Shown here in pieces: positions 28,042-39,700 of a stretch of 64,000 nt of DNA (position 1 is the first letter of the stretch; each line of letters starts with the position of its first letter). The translations under genes and the position numbers were made by a program. Origin of the DNA: Rhizophlyctis rosea (Eukaryota; Chytridiomycota; Chytridiomycetes; Rhizophlyctidales; Rhizophlyctidaceae); NCBI GenBank assembly GCA_027596075.1, contig JADGJC010000043.1, positions 62,001 through 126,000 of the forward strand, given 5' to 3'. The notes under the pieces were generated by a model. It made no database searches and was not told the origin of the DNA. It was given only the letters and a program-made list of their open reading frames with translations.

Positions 28042-28355
28042 TATGGTCAAACTTGTCTGGTCTCTTCGCGCGTGCGCTATAATAGGTGGAGAAGGGAAGA
28101 TGGTAGCTCTCCGTTACTGGAGGCGATGAACTTGATGTCGACGGTCCGCGTGAGAAAACGGAGTGAGGGGAAAATGCTTGGGAAACCCCCAATTGATATG
28201 GGGAAGTTTCAATGAGAGCAGCGTGGCTTATCGTGACGCCATCATGTGTAGGTTGCAGGTAACACAAAGAGATTAGTGGGACCGTGGTGAAATCTGAACC
28301 CTGCTTCCATTTGATGGGTTGGCAGATAGATTAAACGTGTTTACACCAACACCAA
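28042..28355. other. intergenic, MFS promoter side
   Basis: Upstream of the MFS gene (-) and of the tRNA-like gene (+). No exon recognised. Confidence 0.5.
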
Positions 28356-28458
28356 GGTCTGATAGTATACTTGGAACTACTCCTGCTCTTTAGCCGTCCT
28401 TCTTCGGGGGATCTCGCAAAATGCTAGGTTTTCCCCGGTTCGAATCCGGGTCAGACCG
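28356..28458 (+). tRNA. tRNA-like gene with intron, isotype unresolved
   Basis: The acceptor ends pair perfectly (GGTCTGA at 28356-28362, TCAGACC at 28451-28457). Box A is TAGTATACTTGG, and the T arm CCCGG-TTCGAAT-CCGGG is perfect. A Pol III terminator (T8) follows at 28467-28474. Length (103 nt) implies an intron of about 25-30 nt in the anticodon arm. The anticodon stem is poor (CCTGC against CTAGG or GCTAGG with a bulge), so the anticodon cannot be fixed; CTT is one reading but puts an unusual T at position 37. The acceptor and T arm resemble fungal tRNA-Gln. It may be a divergent or damaged gene. Confidence 0.7.
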
Positions 28459-28466
28459 TAACTCAA

Positions 28467-28474
28467 TTTTTTTT
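28467..28474 (+). terminator. RNA polymerase III T-run terminator
   Basis: A run of eight T begins eight bases after the last base of the tRNA-like gene, the usual position for Pol III termination. Confidence 0.7.
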
Positions 28475-28651
28475 GTTTTCCACCTTTGCATGCATCGACC
28501 GGTGGCATGGCCTTCACCGCCACGGCTTCCGGACATGAGGATCTGGGGCATGAGTGGACGTGCCGGGCAGCGATTTTTTCCTTGTCACGGTGAAACTTTA
28601 CAAACTGTATTCGCATTATTATAGCCGCTTAATCAAACGGCCACCAGCAAC

Positions 28652-30648
28652 ATGTTATCATTTCCAATACTGGCTGTCATTCTTGTTCCACTCATACTGT
28701 CTTCGCCTTCCGAAGCTTTCAACCGGAAGCACGCGAAAAGACAGACACCCTTGGAAGTTTGGAAGTTGAACCGAACGAGTAACAATCTGGTAAGTAAGAC
28801 GTGAGCTGAACTCATTATGTAAATATGCAATGTTTTGAACGCTTACAGTCATTCTCGCAAAGTATGTAGCAGAGGTGCAGGTGGGAACACCTGGAACGTC
28901 GTTCCGTTTGGCGATCGATACAGGTATGTCTTCGTAGGGACAAGCAGTCCCAGCTTATTGCTACTTAAACGGGACATCTCAAACCGCTGGTCCATCCGCT
29001 AATCAAAATTACGACATTTCATGCCGTCATCCTTCATTCCATTACATATCATCAACGGGCACATATGTACCCTTCGCACGCACCCAACTTACGCAGCATC
29101 ATCCGACATCTGGGTCCCCTCTATCAAATGCGGAAGTACGTGCGGTACATCACCACGCTATGACCCTGCCACATCGCAGTCCGCTTCGGTAGTCGGCAAC
29201 GAGATCACAGTTCCTGTAAGTATGTTCTACCTTTCGGGTTGCAAGTTCCAATCAGCGCATACTAATGAATCCAACCCTCTCGATTAACAGTACGGCATTG
29301 GGTCATCCACAGGAGTCTTAGCGCAAGTATGAAAGCCATTCCAATGTACACGATCATGATTTAGATGCGGTGACCCGAAAGCCTGAACCCAAATTGACAC
29401 ATGCGGGTATAGGACTCAATCCGCGGAGGCACCTTATCTTGTAACGATACGGTCTTCATTCAGACTTATACGAAGGACTACGGTGGTGGAGGGACGGGAG
29501 AAGTGGATGGCGTGTTAGGGTTAGGTGGGTGGTTTGCATATCCATCCCCACGGCTCTGCCAACTCACAGAACCTTGGCAGCCTTCTCTTCCCTTTCATGG
29601 GCTCGACAGGTGGTGCCAGGTAATCACACACTCCAAAGCTATCATCTGCTCAAATGACATTGACGGTTGTGATTTCGCAACCGCCCTAACTCCACACAGG
29701 CAATCTTCCCCTCCAAACCTCCCTCATCGAATCCCTCTATGCTCAGCTACAACTCCCATCACCCTCATTCGCACTCTACCTCACCCAAACCTTTGGAGAA
29801 CTTGCCCTTTCTGCCCCATATGGTGACTCTTCCCGGTATAGTGAAAGTATAACCTGGCTTGACGTCCCTGATGCACGGAATTGGTGGCACGTTGAGATGG
29901 AGGGTCTCGGCGTTGGAGGAGTCAATGTGACGGGGAGTGGGGCAGGTGTGAGGGCTGTTTTGGATAGTGGTAGGTGCTTTCCGCACTCCAATTTGATCGC
30001 AGGGGATACTGAAAGTCGCTGCATTTGAGAAGAACTCATTTTATAAATATTGGCACACCCTCCAGCAACTCCACTAATAATAACAGACTACGAAACTGCT
30101 CAGAGGGTCAACACCCTTCTGAATGCCTACCCAACAGGCGTCCATGGCATATGGGACATGCCCTGCGACACTCTTCGCAAAGCTTCAAATGTCGTTACTG
30201 TCATACTAGGGAACGTTACCTTTGAGTTGACTGGTAAGCTGTCACCAATTTAGTTTCCGATCAAGTCCCATTGACTGTCTTGCGAACTGGTCACCACAGG
30301 TCCGGATTTGGCCGTCCAAGTTCATGCAGACGATGACCGGGTTTGTTACGCCCCATTCATGAGCGTAAAAGGGGTAAGCACGCATGCCACTATTCTCCAT
30401 GTTGACATTTTGAGTCTAGGAACAACTGACAACTTTCGTACAAATCAGGCGGACACCACGAACAAATGGAGCTTGGGACAGGTCTTTTTACGAAAGGTGG
30501 TCATTGCTGGACTTCAAGTCGACCATTGTAATATTGAACACACTAATGATGATGTTCTCTGTAGTTTTACTCCCTTTACGACTACAATGTTCAACTGGAT
30601 GGCACCGTCAAGCCTAGGGTAGGGTTAGCTAACGCTGTCCAGTTGTAG
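28652..30648 (+). CDS. secreted pepsin-like aspartic protease
   Basis: Predicted 382 aa in 11 exons: 28652-28789, 28863-28923, 29097-29215, 29291-29326, 29413-29524, 29581-29619, 29700-29969, 30066-30233, 30300-30373, 30449-30496, 30565-30648. A signal peptide (MLSFPILAVILVPLILSSPSEA) and a short propeptide with a Lys-Arg site (HAKRQT) precede the catalytic domain. The two active-site motifs are DTGASSDIWVPS and VLDSGATPLI, each split by an intron after the Gly codon's first base. The flap and core regions DGVLGLAFSSLSW and NLPLQTSLIESLYAQL follow the family, as does the end FLRKFYSLYDYN. The 39-nt exon 29581-29619 is needed to keep frame and gives the expected FSSLS motif. The 173-nt second intron is long for this locus. 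Confidence 0.88.
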
Positions 30649-31068
30649 AACTTATAATTAGGTAGACGTTCCCAGTAGGTGGTAGAGTATGCATAGAGCA
30701 GCCAAATACAGAACAACAGTTGATGGTGAATACGATGCAGTTGAGTTGCGGCAATGGTTTATGCTCCAGGCGCCGTTTCCGGACCAGATCCCTTTTGCAA
30801 TCTTGAAGGAGAGGTGGTTTGGATGAACGATAGCAGGATGACATGGCCCATTTCTCGTCAGGGTGCTATGACCCCAATACTATGCGTGGCGCGTTCGAAA
30901 TTGCAGCTTGCACAAAATGGTATAACGAGGTCATTTCCTCAATGCTGCTTCGGATACCCTAATGACAAAATACAGAATCTATATACCTATGTACAGCTAT
31001 CTACAAAACCAGCTTTCAAGATGTTCTTATACTGTCGGCGAATAAGATATTGGCTAACTTTCCAGACT
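30649..31068. other. 3' flanks of convergent genes
   Basis: Between the protease stop (+) and the PPCDC stop (-). No feature recognised. Confidence 0.5.
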
Positions 31069-32126
31069 TCATACATTCTGACCGCTGAACAGTCCGTGTA
31101 CATAAGCAGCGATATCAGCTGGTTCAGCCATGGCGCCCACTCCTGCACAAGTGATGTGGGGTCAGCTACTCGTATCCAGACCAATGTTGAGCCTAAATCA
31201 CAGTACCTATATCTCCACAAGCCAACTTCTTCGATATGGGCGGCACAACCAAGTACTTCATAACTTCTTCCAGTTGCTGTAGATGCTTGGCAGTGAAGGG
31301 ATGATCCCACATGAAGGTGTTCATGGCCGGACAGAGTACGACGGGCCGAGCTGGGTCCCAGGCTCTGAGCACCGATGTCTGGGGACAAAATCAGCAATAA
31401 CTCGAATGATGCAGAAGCAGTTTCTGCTGACCAGTAGGTTATCGCATGCTCCGTTCGCCAGCTTGCTCATCGTGTTTGCATCCAGCGGAGCTATGACCAT
31501 GATGTCTGCCCAATTCCGCAGCTGTTAGGAGGGAGATGTTGATACGCTTGGGATTCAAAATTCCGATTTTGGGGTAGCCTTTGTACCTCGATATGTAAAA
31601 CAGGATCAGAAATCTTCTTCCATGTCTGGGCCATCGCGTTAGCGATATTTCCAAAGAGTTATGTTCTACGCCAAACGGTACCTCCCACTCGTCCTCATCG
31701 GTAAATACTGGACACCCCACATCTTCCTTTTTGAAAAAGTGTTGAGCAAATGTTGTGGCGACTACGCGGACCTCCACATTATTCTGAATTGAAGATGGTA
31801 AGACTTTGGGTCACTTGCAAATGATGGACATTATGAGAGTGGTGCTCACGTTGAAAACGCTCTTCAACTTCGAAACAAGGAGCGGCACTTTGACGCTGGC
31901 GACACTGCCGGTCGCTCCTACCAGAACGTGTCGAACTCTTTGCGATGCTCTATGAGTTGTTTAAGCTTACAGTGTTTTTGACCTTTTTTTGCACTCTGTT
32001 AAATGACCGTTCAAACTAGCATACGTACGCGTTTGAATTAGCTATAGTGCTGATGCTAGGAGGATTCTCTGCTGAGAGTTCACCGGCGGCAGGAAGGGTA
32101 ACATGTTCAACCTCCTGTGCTGCCAT
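31069..32126 (-). CDS. PPCDC: phosphopantothenoylcysteine decarboxylase
   Basis: Catalyses the FMN-dependent decarboxylation to 4'-phosphopantetheine in coenzyme A synthesis. Predicted 224 aa in seven exons: 32126-32029, 31949-31850, 31783-31682, 31625-31587, 31521-31432, 31378-31207, 31142-31069. Recognised motifs: HVLVGATGSVASVKVPLLV (flavin site), DPVLHIELRNWADIMVIAPL containing the catalytic His, ANGACDNLL, CPAMNTFMW (the P-x-M-N-x-x-M-W motif) and KKLACGDIGVGAMAEP with the catalytic Cys. Length fits stand-alone eukaryotic PPCDC rather than the long, acidic yeast Hal3 relatives. The donor at 31431 is GTCAGC, an unusual but GT-type site. Exon 4 is only 39 nt. Confidence 0.93.
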
Positions 32127-32556
32127 TATCGAGCCGATGTATTAGTATTGATCAAAAGATGCTGTTATATGTATTATCGAGTGCGGGTAATATGAAAGTG
32201 AGCAGGCGATTTGTTGGGGCTATTAGAGCTCTGTAGGAGGTTTGCCCAAGGCCAATTGTAAAAAACGGTTACTAAAGGCCAGAGTCAAGTTTCCACCAAA
32301 ATTGGGAGTGAGGGTTAAAAATAGCTACGTTAGCCGCCCGCAGCAAGTCTGGATTGGGCAGCACGGGGACAGCTGGCCTGGGCGCACGCTCGATCTCCCC
32401 ACGATCTTCCATCCTCATCTGCATCTCCATTGCTGTTTTCGCAAGCACAAAAGTCCACCGGTCTGCTGTTCACTGCGATTCCTGGACGCTCTCTGAACTC
32501 CAATCGCGTGCTCTCTGTGAACCCTTCACATTATCCACAAACCTTGTCACCAAACG
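32127..32556. other. shared upstream region of divergent PPCDC and NTF2-domain genes
   Basis: A 430-bp spacer between two start codons facing away from each other; it must carry both promoters. No exon recognised. Confidence 0.5.
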
Positions 32557-33657
32557 ATGACCTCCGGCGCGGACCACTCCAAGGTGATCCATCTTTATAT
32601 ATCCAACTTCGGAGGCACGCTGTTTGCGAAACTTCTGACGATACCTTTGGCCAGATTGACTCGTTCCAAATTGGGCGCCTTTTCGTTCACGAATACTATA
32701 CCTTCCTCACATACGACCCCAGCAAACTTCACTTGCTCTTTGAACCAAATTGCTCTCACAAAGTCGAACAGGAGAGCGTGAGGCAATGCCATGGCCTGCA
32801 GGTATGCTCTAATATGGTGATATGAGTTCTGAATATCTCTTGCTGTCATTTAACGTTGAAATCTAAATCAGGAAATCTACAACCGCGTCGCTGAACTGAC
32901 CCGCCGATACCGCAAAGTGTCGATCAAAAGCGTTGACAGCCAACCTTCTTTCAACGGGGGCATTGTCATTCAAGTACTCGGCGAAATGTCCAACAAAGGC
33001 CAATCATCTCACAAGTTCGCTCAAACCTTCTTTCTGGCTGAGCAACCAACCGGCTTCTACATCTGGAACGATATCTTTCACTTCACGGAGGAAGATCTTG
33101 ATGACAATCTGTACAAAGCAGTCGCCGACACCGCTGCCAAAGCCTCAACCCAGAAACAAATGGCGGACGGAGTCGCGCCTATCTATCACAAGGAGTTTGA
33201 GTCTCCGAAGAAGATCGAGAAGGCTTGCAGCACGTCGTCGGTGCAAACCGAGTCCCCTCCTGAGAAGGTCTCTGCTCCCGTCGTTCCGAACTCCGCTGCT
33301 CCATCGACCAATCGCTCTCAACAGCACGCTACTCAAATAAATTCTGGCGCCATCACTCACCCGAAAGCACGCAGGGATGTCGACAACAATGTTCATGCCG
33401 CATCGGAGTCCAACCCTGCGCCGCTGGTGGTCGAGGAGATGGAGGTGACAATGGTCATAAAGGATCAAAAGTTCCGGAATCAACGTTGGTCGGGAAAACT
33501 CCATCTTACACATGGTGATCAACCTGGGGAGGTGCGACGACATGATGAGGCTTCGTCTACGCATTTCGAGCAAAAGCTCGAGGGGATCGAGGAGGCACTG
33601 AAGAATTGTTTCGGGCGGGAGTCTGAGGATAGGAGTGTGGCGAGGGCTGTGGAGTAG
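32557..33657 (+). CDS. NTF2-domain protein, G3BP/Bre5-like
   Basis: Predicted 319 aa in three exons: 32557-32583, 32655-32801, 32872-33657. The tiny first exon gives MTSGADHSK; it joins an NTF2-like domain beginning IGRLFVHEYYTFLTYDPSKLH and including YRKVSIKSVDSQPSFNGG and FAQTFFLAEQPTGFYIWND, then FHFTEED. This is the dimerisation and cofactor domain of G3BP (animals) and Bre5 (yeast), which act in stress granules and with Ubp3 deubiquitinase. The remaining 190 aa are disordered and polar; a clear RRM is not evident, unlike full-length G3BP. Assignment to the NTF2 group is firm, the orthology is inferred. Confidence 0.85.
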
Positions 33658-34295
33658 ACATCCAAGTACCGAGATATCATGGCTAGGTGGTTGGGAAATG
33701 TGGGGATGGTGCTTCGGTACATGTTTGCTGATGGAAAATGATAGAATAGATTATATAGTGGAGCTTGCGACTCATTGTGGGCCCTTTGCAGGGTTTCGAC
33801 CACATTTACATTATCTGCGACAATAAAACATACAAATATCAAGATCACATCTGGGATCAAACCCCTCTTATTAGCAAATTTGCACTACACTTCAGCATGT
33901 TTTATACAACTTGAATGCTTGTACATCCCTACGTCGACGCCCCATCAATCAAAAAGCTGGCATTTTTTCAAACCACGCAACCATTTCGTCCGCCTTCTGA
34001 GCATCCACCACTCTCTTCTTCTTTGCATAGATTCGTGTCTGCAACGCCATATCGTAAGGCGTGCATCCCTTATCCCCTAGGGGTCGGACTTTTCGCATAA
34101 AGTGCCTTCTTTTGGCTTAATTTCAATTCACGTGAATTTCATGAAAAGTGACATTTCAGTGTGGCTTGGGTCTCACTAAGGCGCACCCATAGATCTTCTT
34201 CTGTACCAAACCCATATGTGGCGGTCATGTGATCATATATGTGGCTTTTCTATATGATTAGTCATCATTTTTCTGAAAGGTCATAACTTTTCATT
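33658..34295. other. 3' flanks of convergent genes
   Basis: Between the stops of the NTF2-domain gene (+) and the ankyrin-like gene (-). AT-rich toward the right. No feature recognised. Confidence 0.5.
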
Positions 34296-36242
34296 TCATT
34301 CACTCAACATTTCGAGGAATTTCAAGTCGTCTTGTGTCGTTGTCCGATCCCTATTATCCCCATGACGCGAAACAACCTCATGGAACGGGTTCCAATCATT
34401 GTGACACGAGAAGAGCTCTGGCATGTCTTGTTGGAGCTGCTGGAGAAGTGGCAAGTTCGAATTAATCGCCGCGACGTGTGCTATGTTGCTCTTCTTCGCG
34501 GTCACCAACGTAGGGATTTGATGTAAAGCGGGCGTTTGTTTGCAGTCTTCTAGGATGAGGGTGAGGAGCTGGTTGAAGCTATGTTTGTCAGGTCAGTCAC
34601 CGTGACCATGCAACTTCAATGTGACATATCGACTTACCCATGATAAGCACAATTGTGACTGGGCATATAGCCCTCAGCGCATCCCGTAGAAAGGGCAGTA
34701 ACCAAGTGTTGCAGACGGTTGTGGGTGCGGCCCACAATAAGCCGTCTATAGAATTCGACCTTCTTCCCCTCAACAATCAACTGCAAGGATTGTGGTTGCA
34801 ATTTTCGAACTCTGTAGTCATTACAGAGAACCTGGAGGACATTCTTATCGCCATCCTTTAAATCCGCAACTACAACGCCGCGGATGAGTTGAATGTACAA
34901 AATGAAACTGCACAGGTTGAAGCGCTTACCACAAACATCACTGTCCACCAGCAAGTCTACAATCGATTGCAGATCTTGGCTCCATTTGAACGATCGGGCA
35001 TTGACGATCCTTTCAACAATGACATGAAAGAGGTTTGCCCCATCCAGAGACCGCCTTTTGGTGAGCATTCGCCGATTGAGCTGATGTTGAGCTTGTAGGT
35101 AACTCAACAATGGGCGCAAACAATCGGTATGTTCGGCGCCAGATTCTGCTTCATCAATGAATTCCCCAACGCCTCATAAAGCTGCAGGGATGTGGTTGGT
35201 ATCGGTCCCTGGTAAAGCATATTGAGCGGAGAAGGGGGAGGTGGGATGGTGAAAGGATGGTGGGAAGGTTCTTGACGTGGAGGGGTGTTTGAATCAGTCG
35301 GTGAATAAGCGAATGGCGGTGGTTGCAGCCCGATGGTTGAAAGGGAACTATCGGAGGTGGCGGCTTGGGCCAACGAGTTCATAGTGCGATCGAGAGTTTC
35401 GGGTGGAGCTGGAACAACTGGACCGTGAGGAATAATGTTTGCTGCTGGGGCTGAGGCCGGCGTAACATGCAAAGGTCCTGAGCCTAGGGGTATTGAAGCT
35501 GTAGGCGTCGTAACGTTGGGAAGGATCGGAGCTGTAAATGTCTGCAGACTGTCCGTTTGATTGCCCTCAATCTGTCCTCCGTGTGTGTTGAAAGTACTCA
35601 TTTGCTCCGACTGTGGCAAAAGCAATTATTTCGTGATCATCTCATCCGGATCTGCAGCATGAACCTGACCTTCTGCTTCTTTTCCACACGTGAACTGTGA
35701 TAAGCGCTGACCTCAAACATACTTGAAGTGTAAACTTCAGGTCTTGCTCCTTCAGCGTCCGTCCAGTAGAGTGAGGCTTCCAGGTAGTAGTTCCCCTTGT
35801 GGCTCCTGCGTAGCTTGCCATTCTCTGTTTTGACCGGGTCAGCAGCGTAAATCGCAGCCTTCCTCTGAATCGAGATAACGCCGTCCGTTCCCGGCTTGTT
35901 ATTGTAGTGAGTGGGCGGCTTCAGAACCACCTTTTCACAGAGAATTTTGTTGGGCGTCTCCTCGCAACGTAGCTGCACTTCTATTCTAATAGGTACATAT
36001 CCCATGGTAACTGCAACGGATGGAACTAACTTCAAGTCATGGTCGCGGAACTTTCCCGTATTGCTATCGTACGTGGCCTGTTTTGTTTCCTCATACCCAG
36101 TGTGGAAGATATACATAGGCTGGCCTACTGCCGATGTTATCGCAAGGAAGGTCTCATCGCTGAGGTCGAGCTCCATATTGGGGTCCATACTGGAGTATTC
36201 AATCACTGGACTTCTCGTGTCCAACAAATCAGGCATCGGCAT
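34296..36242 (-). CDS. beta-rich N-terminal domain plus ankyrin-like C-terminus, unknown
   Basis: Predicted 575 aa in five exons: 36242-35670, 35610-35122, 35080-34930, 34869-34638, 34578-34296. Residues about 40-190 look like a beta-sandwich (FRDHDLKLVPSVAVTMGYVPIRIEVQLR, KVVLKPPTHYNN, GNYYLEASLYW) with an intermittent basic content. A Pro/Ser/Thr-rich linker of about 160 residues follows. The last 220 residues read like ankyrin helices (NLFHVIVERIVNARSF, NIAHVAAINSNLPLLQQL, NPFHEVVSRHGDN). This order recalls Rel/NF-kB p100-type or other immunoglobulin-fold transcription factors, but no diagnostic DNA-contact motif is seen. The 41-nt intron at 35081-35121 and a GTCAGG donor at 35669 are atypical, so these borders need transcript support. 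Confidence 0.6.
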
Positions 36243-36703
36243 TGACACGAAGAACCTTCTCTCCCTCCAATGCAGGGGTGGGGATACAAAAGGCTAAGGC
36301 TTTCCTCGTGTGACCAATCTGACAGTTTGACAGGTTCGCGCCCCGGCCCAGAAGCCTTTGAGCCTGTTTCACTCCACCATAGTGTTGCTGGGCAGCACTC
36401 GCCACCTCAACGCGTCCCCACTCCGGTTATCCGTAATCTCAACGGTGGATGTGATGGGAGAACTCGAAGGAGAGTTGAAAGGTCGTGTCCGCTGTCTGCG
36501 TGCATCTGTCCACCCAAGCCACGGGCGCAGCTCTTGGAGGCACAGCTTGCATTCATTCACAAGCAATTCGCAATTCGAGTTCGCAGGGGTTGTGAAGTTG
36601 TGATGACCCCTGAACCGCAAAAAAAGATGCTGTGATGGTCAATTCAGATTCAAAGATTCAAAAAGCCTCCGTATAAATTGGTATTGAATTACAGTCCATC
36701 TCG
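36243..36703. other. intergenic, promoter of the ankyrin-like gene
   Basis: Between the start of the ankyrin-like gene and the stop of the mannosidase, both on -. No feature recognised. Confidence 0.5.
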
Positions 36704-39700
36704 CTATGCTAGATACACCTTGACAGTAATGACTTTGAAAGGCGCAAAATCAATCGAGAACGTGCCATCCTTGACGCTAATATCCTTCTTATCATCTTCC
36801 AAGATGTTAGAAATGCACGCGCTCTTGATTTTCAAAGCGCTGCACAACATTACAATTTGTCAGACCAAGCGACGCAAAACCCAAAACCAACAGCATCTCA
36901 CCTGCTAACGCGCGCAGTTCCGCGCCCACCATATGCTTCATAGAACCGAAGAACAATTTGTTTCCCGTCGCGAGAGTCTTCAGCTACTTTAACGGTATCC
37001 AAAATGAAGCTCGGCTTGTCTACTTTGAAGAACTGCTGGCGTACGGGTTGCTTGGGGTCCATCGAGGTTGGGCTGAGAACAAATATTACACTCAAAGAAC
37101 TTGCCCGCATTGGAACAAATGGCACTTCCGACATTGTGACTTAACTCACCTGACAAGCAGCGGCACGTTGAATTCGTATCCAACCTTGACAACATCACTC
37201 TCTAGGAAGGATCCCTTGTGTGGATACAATGCGTAGCGGAAAGTGTGCTCCCCTACAACCAAAAGCGTATACATTTCAGTATTCGGCCAACAAGGCTTGG
37301 TCTAACACCATATCATACCCATATCTGCATGGTAGTCAGGCGCCTGGACGATTCATTTAGTAAGATGCAGATATTCTATTGCTGTAATCAGGCTACTCAC
37401 CTTTGGCGACCTCAACAACGACAGACGCATCACATTCCCATGGACGGCATAGCCGTATTTACTGTCCAAAACCGTCAAAACCACATTCCGACGGTCAAAG
37501 CCATACTTGGCAAACATACCAGTCATTCAAAAGGGCCACTCCGTAACCGAACTCGGAGAAATCAGCAAACTTGTGGCCGCAAACTTCGAAACGAGCAAGA
37601 TCCCTGCAGAGATTCAGTCCTCCTTCTACAAGAGCTATTGATAGCAGTATTGCGGCATACCAGCTATTGTTGTAATGCGTAGGCCGCTGAATATACCCAA
37701 ATTGCGTCTCGTATGTTGCAAAGTCCTGAGTGATATTCAAAGGGAACTCCACTTTCTGCAACAGAAGATGTGAATAAGCCAACTGCAAAAAATGCCCATA
37801 TGTCCTTACCAAGAAGCGCCGGTTCTCATGCCAATCAACATGAGTCTCAAACTCAATCAACCGCGATTGAGCAGTCATAATGATCTTCTGCGTCAATGTG
37901 CTCTGCTTTGTGAGCGGATGCTTCACTTGCAGCACGGCTCGCAGCGGTCCCTCCTCCAACACTTCCACGTTGCCAACTCCGGCATCCCATCCCTTTTCCA
38001 AGTGATATACTTCCACCTGCGCAATTGCATGAGTATCCATTGACGCGTGTCATATAGACATGTGTTGCACTACGTACATCCCAAGCATCCCAGAACAGCG
38101 GAATGTCCTCAAAGATTTTGAAAACGTTTCCAAGAAGACCAGGCGCTGCTACTTCGCGACTATTGAAGCACTGTTAGCGGCGAAACACCAACATTCACAA
38201 AAACGTCGTCACAATTTACCTCTCCTCCTTGTCAAAAAGATTAACTAGTCTACCATTGCCATCAAAAGTCACCGTGAGATATTCGTTGTCAATCGTGATC
38301 AAGTCGTTCTGGACCTTGTTGACTAGATGGCAAAGTTTGAGCCCAAGTGTGCAAATAATCTAGCAAGCGAGATACATCTCACCTAAAATATATTCCCCGT
38401 CAAGGGTATCAACGACGGGTTCACCAACGTTAGTCTTGACTTATTTTGGTGGGTTTGTAGAGCAAGCAAAAGTCATTCTCATTGGACGCTTTTCACCACG
38501 CCCGAGTTATACGTTCTCTCGGACACTCCACTTACCAGCGATAGGTGTAAAGCTAGCGGATGAAGCGCTGAGCTCCAGAGTTTGCAAAGAGAAACTGCCA
38601 ATGTTATTTGCTGGCGCCAACATGTCAGTCTGACTGGTCACAAGCAGCAAGGCGCCAATCCTTCTCACCAAGCAGTAGGCCTTGACATCCGTCCGCTGAG
38701 GTTTGCGCAAAGGAGGTCGCGCTTGCGCCCAATGACGAAACGTCCGCCTCGATGATCTCAGGAGACCGATCCCAAGCGGTGGAGTTGAAGACGGCAACTC
38801 CGTGACCTGCAGAAAATAGCATATGTTAAATCGACAGATTTATTGCCCACTCCCATACCGACGATCTTACCCGAAGCATTAGTCGGCTTCACAGAATCTA
38901 CAATCTTTTGGAATGCCCGTTTTCTCATTACCCCACCAGTCTCTGCTATCTCATCATAAAACTACAAACGTGCGTCAAAAACTCAATTGGCTTTTCGAGT
39001 TCTCACACCTCACAACCCTACCTTTCGCGCATCCTCATAAACCATCTCGATCGAAGAGCCAGGCTGCAGTAGTTTCAGGTTGCGTTAGACGGAGGTAGGT
39101 AGAAACCGTTTCAGTGAGCTGGCCTTACCAACACGTCATGGAACTGGTTTCTGAGATTATCATAGTCTCCATGAGTAAAATAAATAGCACCTATCGCAGC
39201 TGATGTCACTCACAGCAAAACATATTTCCACAAATGATCTAGATCTGACTTGGGGTTCCTGTACGAAAGTCAGTTGACATCAAAGCGGATCACTCATTTC
39301 GTACTCACTCATAATGAATTCCCTCAGTTGCACAACAAATCGCCGACAGGATCTCTACATCTCGAAGAAGTAACTCGGACTTGCGATTGCCCTTCTTGAT
39401 CTTCGCTTGCGATGTGTACGTTCCGCGGTGCAATTCAAAATACTGTCATCAAAACAGATGGGTTCGGTACGCAATCTTAACATCAAGAAATGGGTCGCAC
39501 ACTCACAAGCTCGCCCTTCCATGACACCAAGTCTCTACTCGTCTTCTCCAAGTTCTCGTACTTTGTAGCGTGCGGTTAGCGTTGCAGCATTTAGCACGCG
39601 TTCTATGGAATCACTCACAAAGTCTTGAGGATGTCCCGGTGTGACAGTAGCGGGCAACCCTTGGACGCGTTTCAGTCGGTCCAAACGGCGAAGCATGTCG

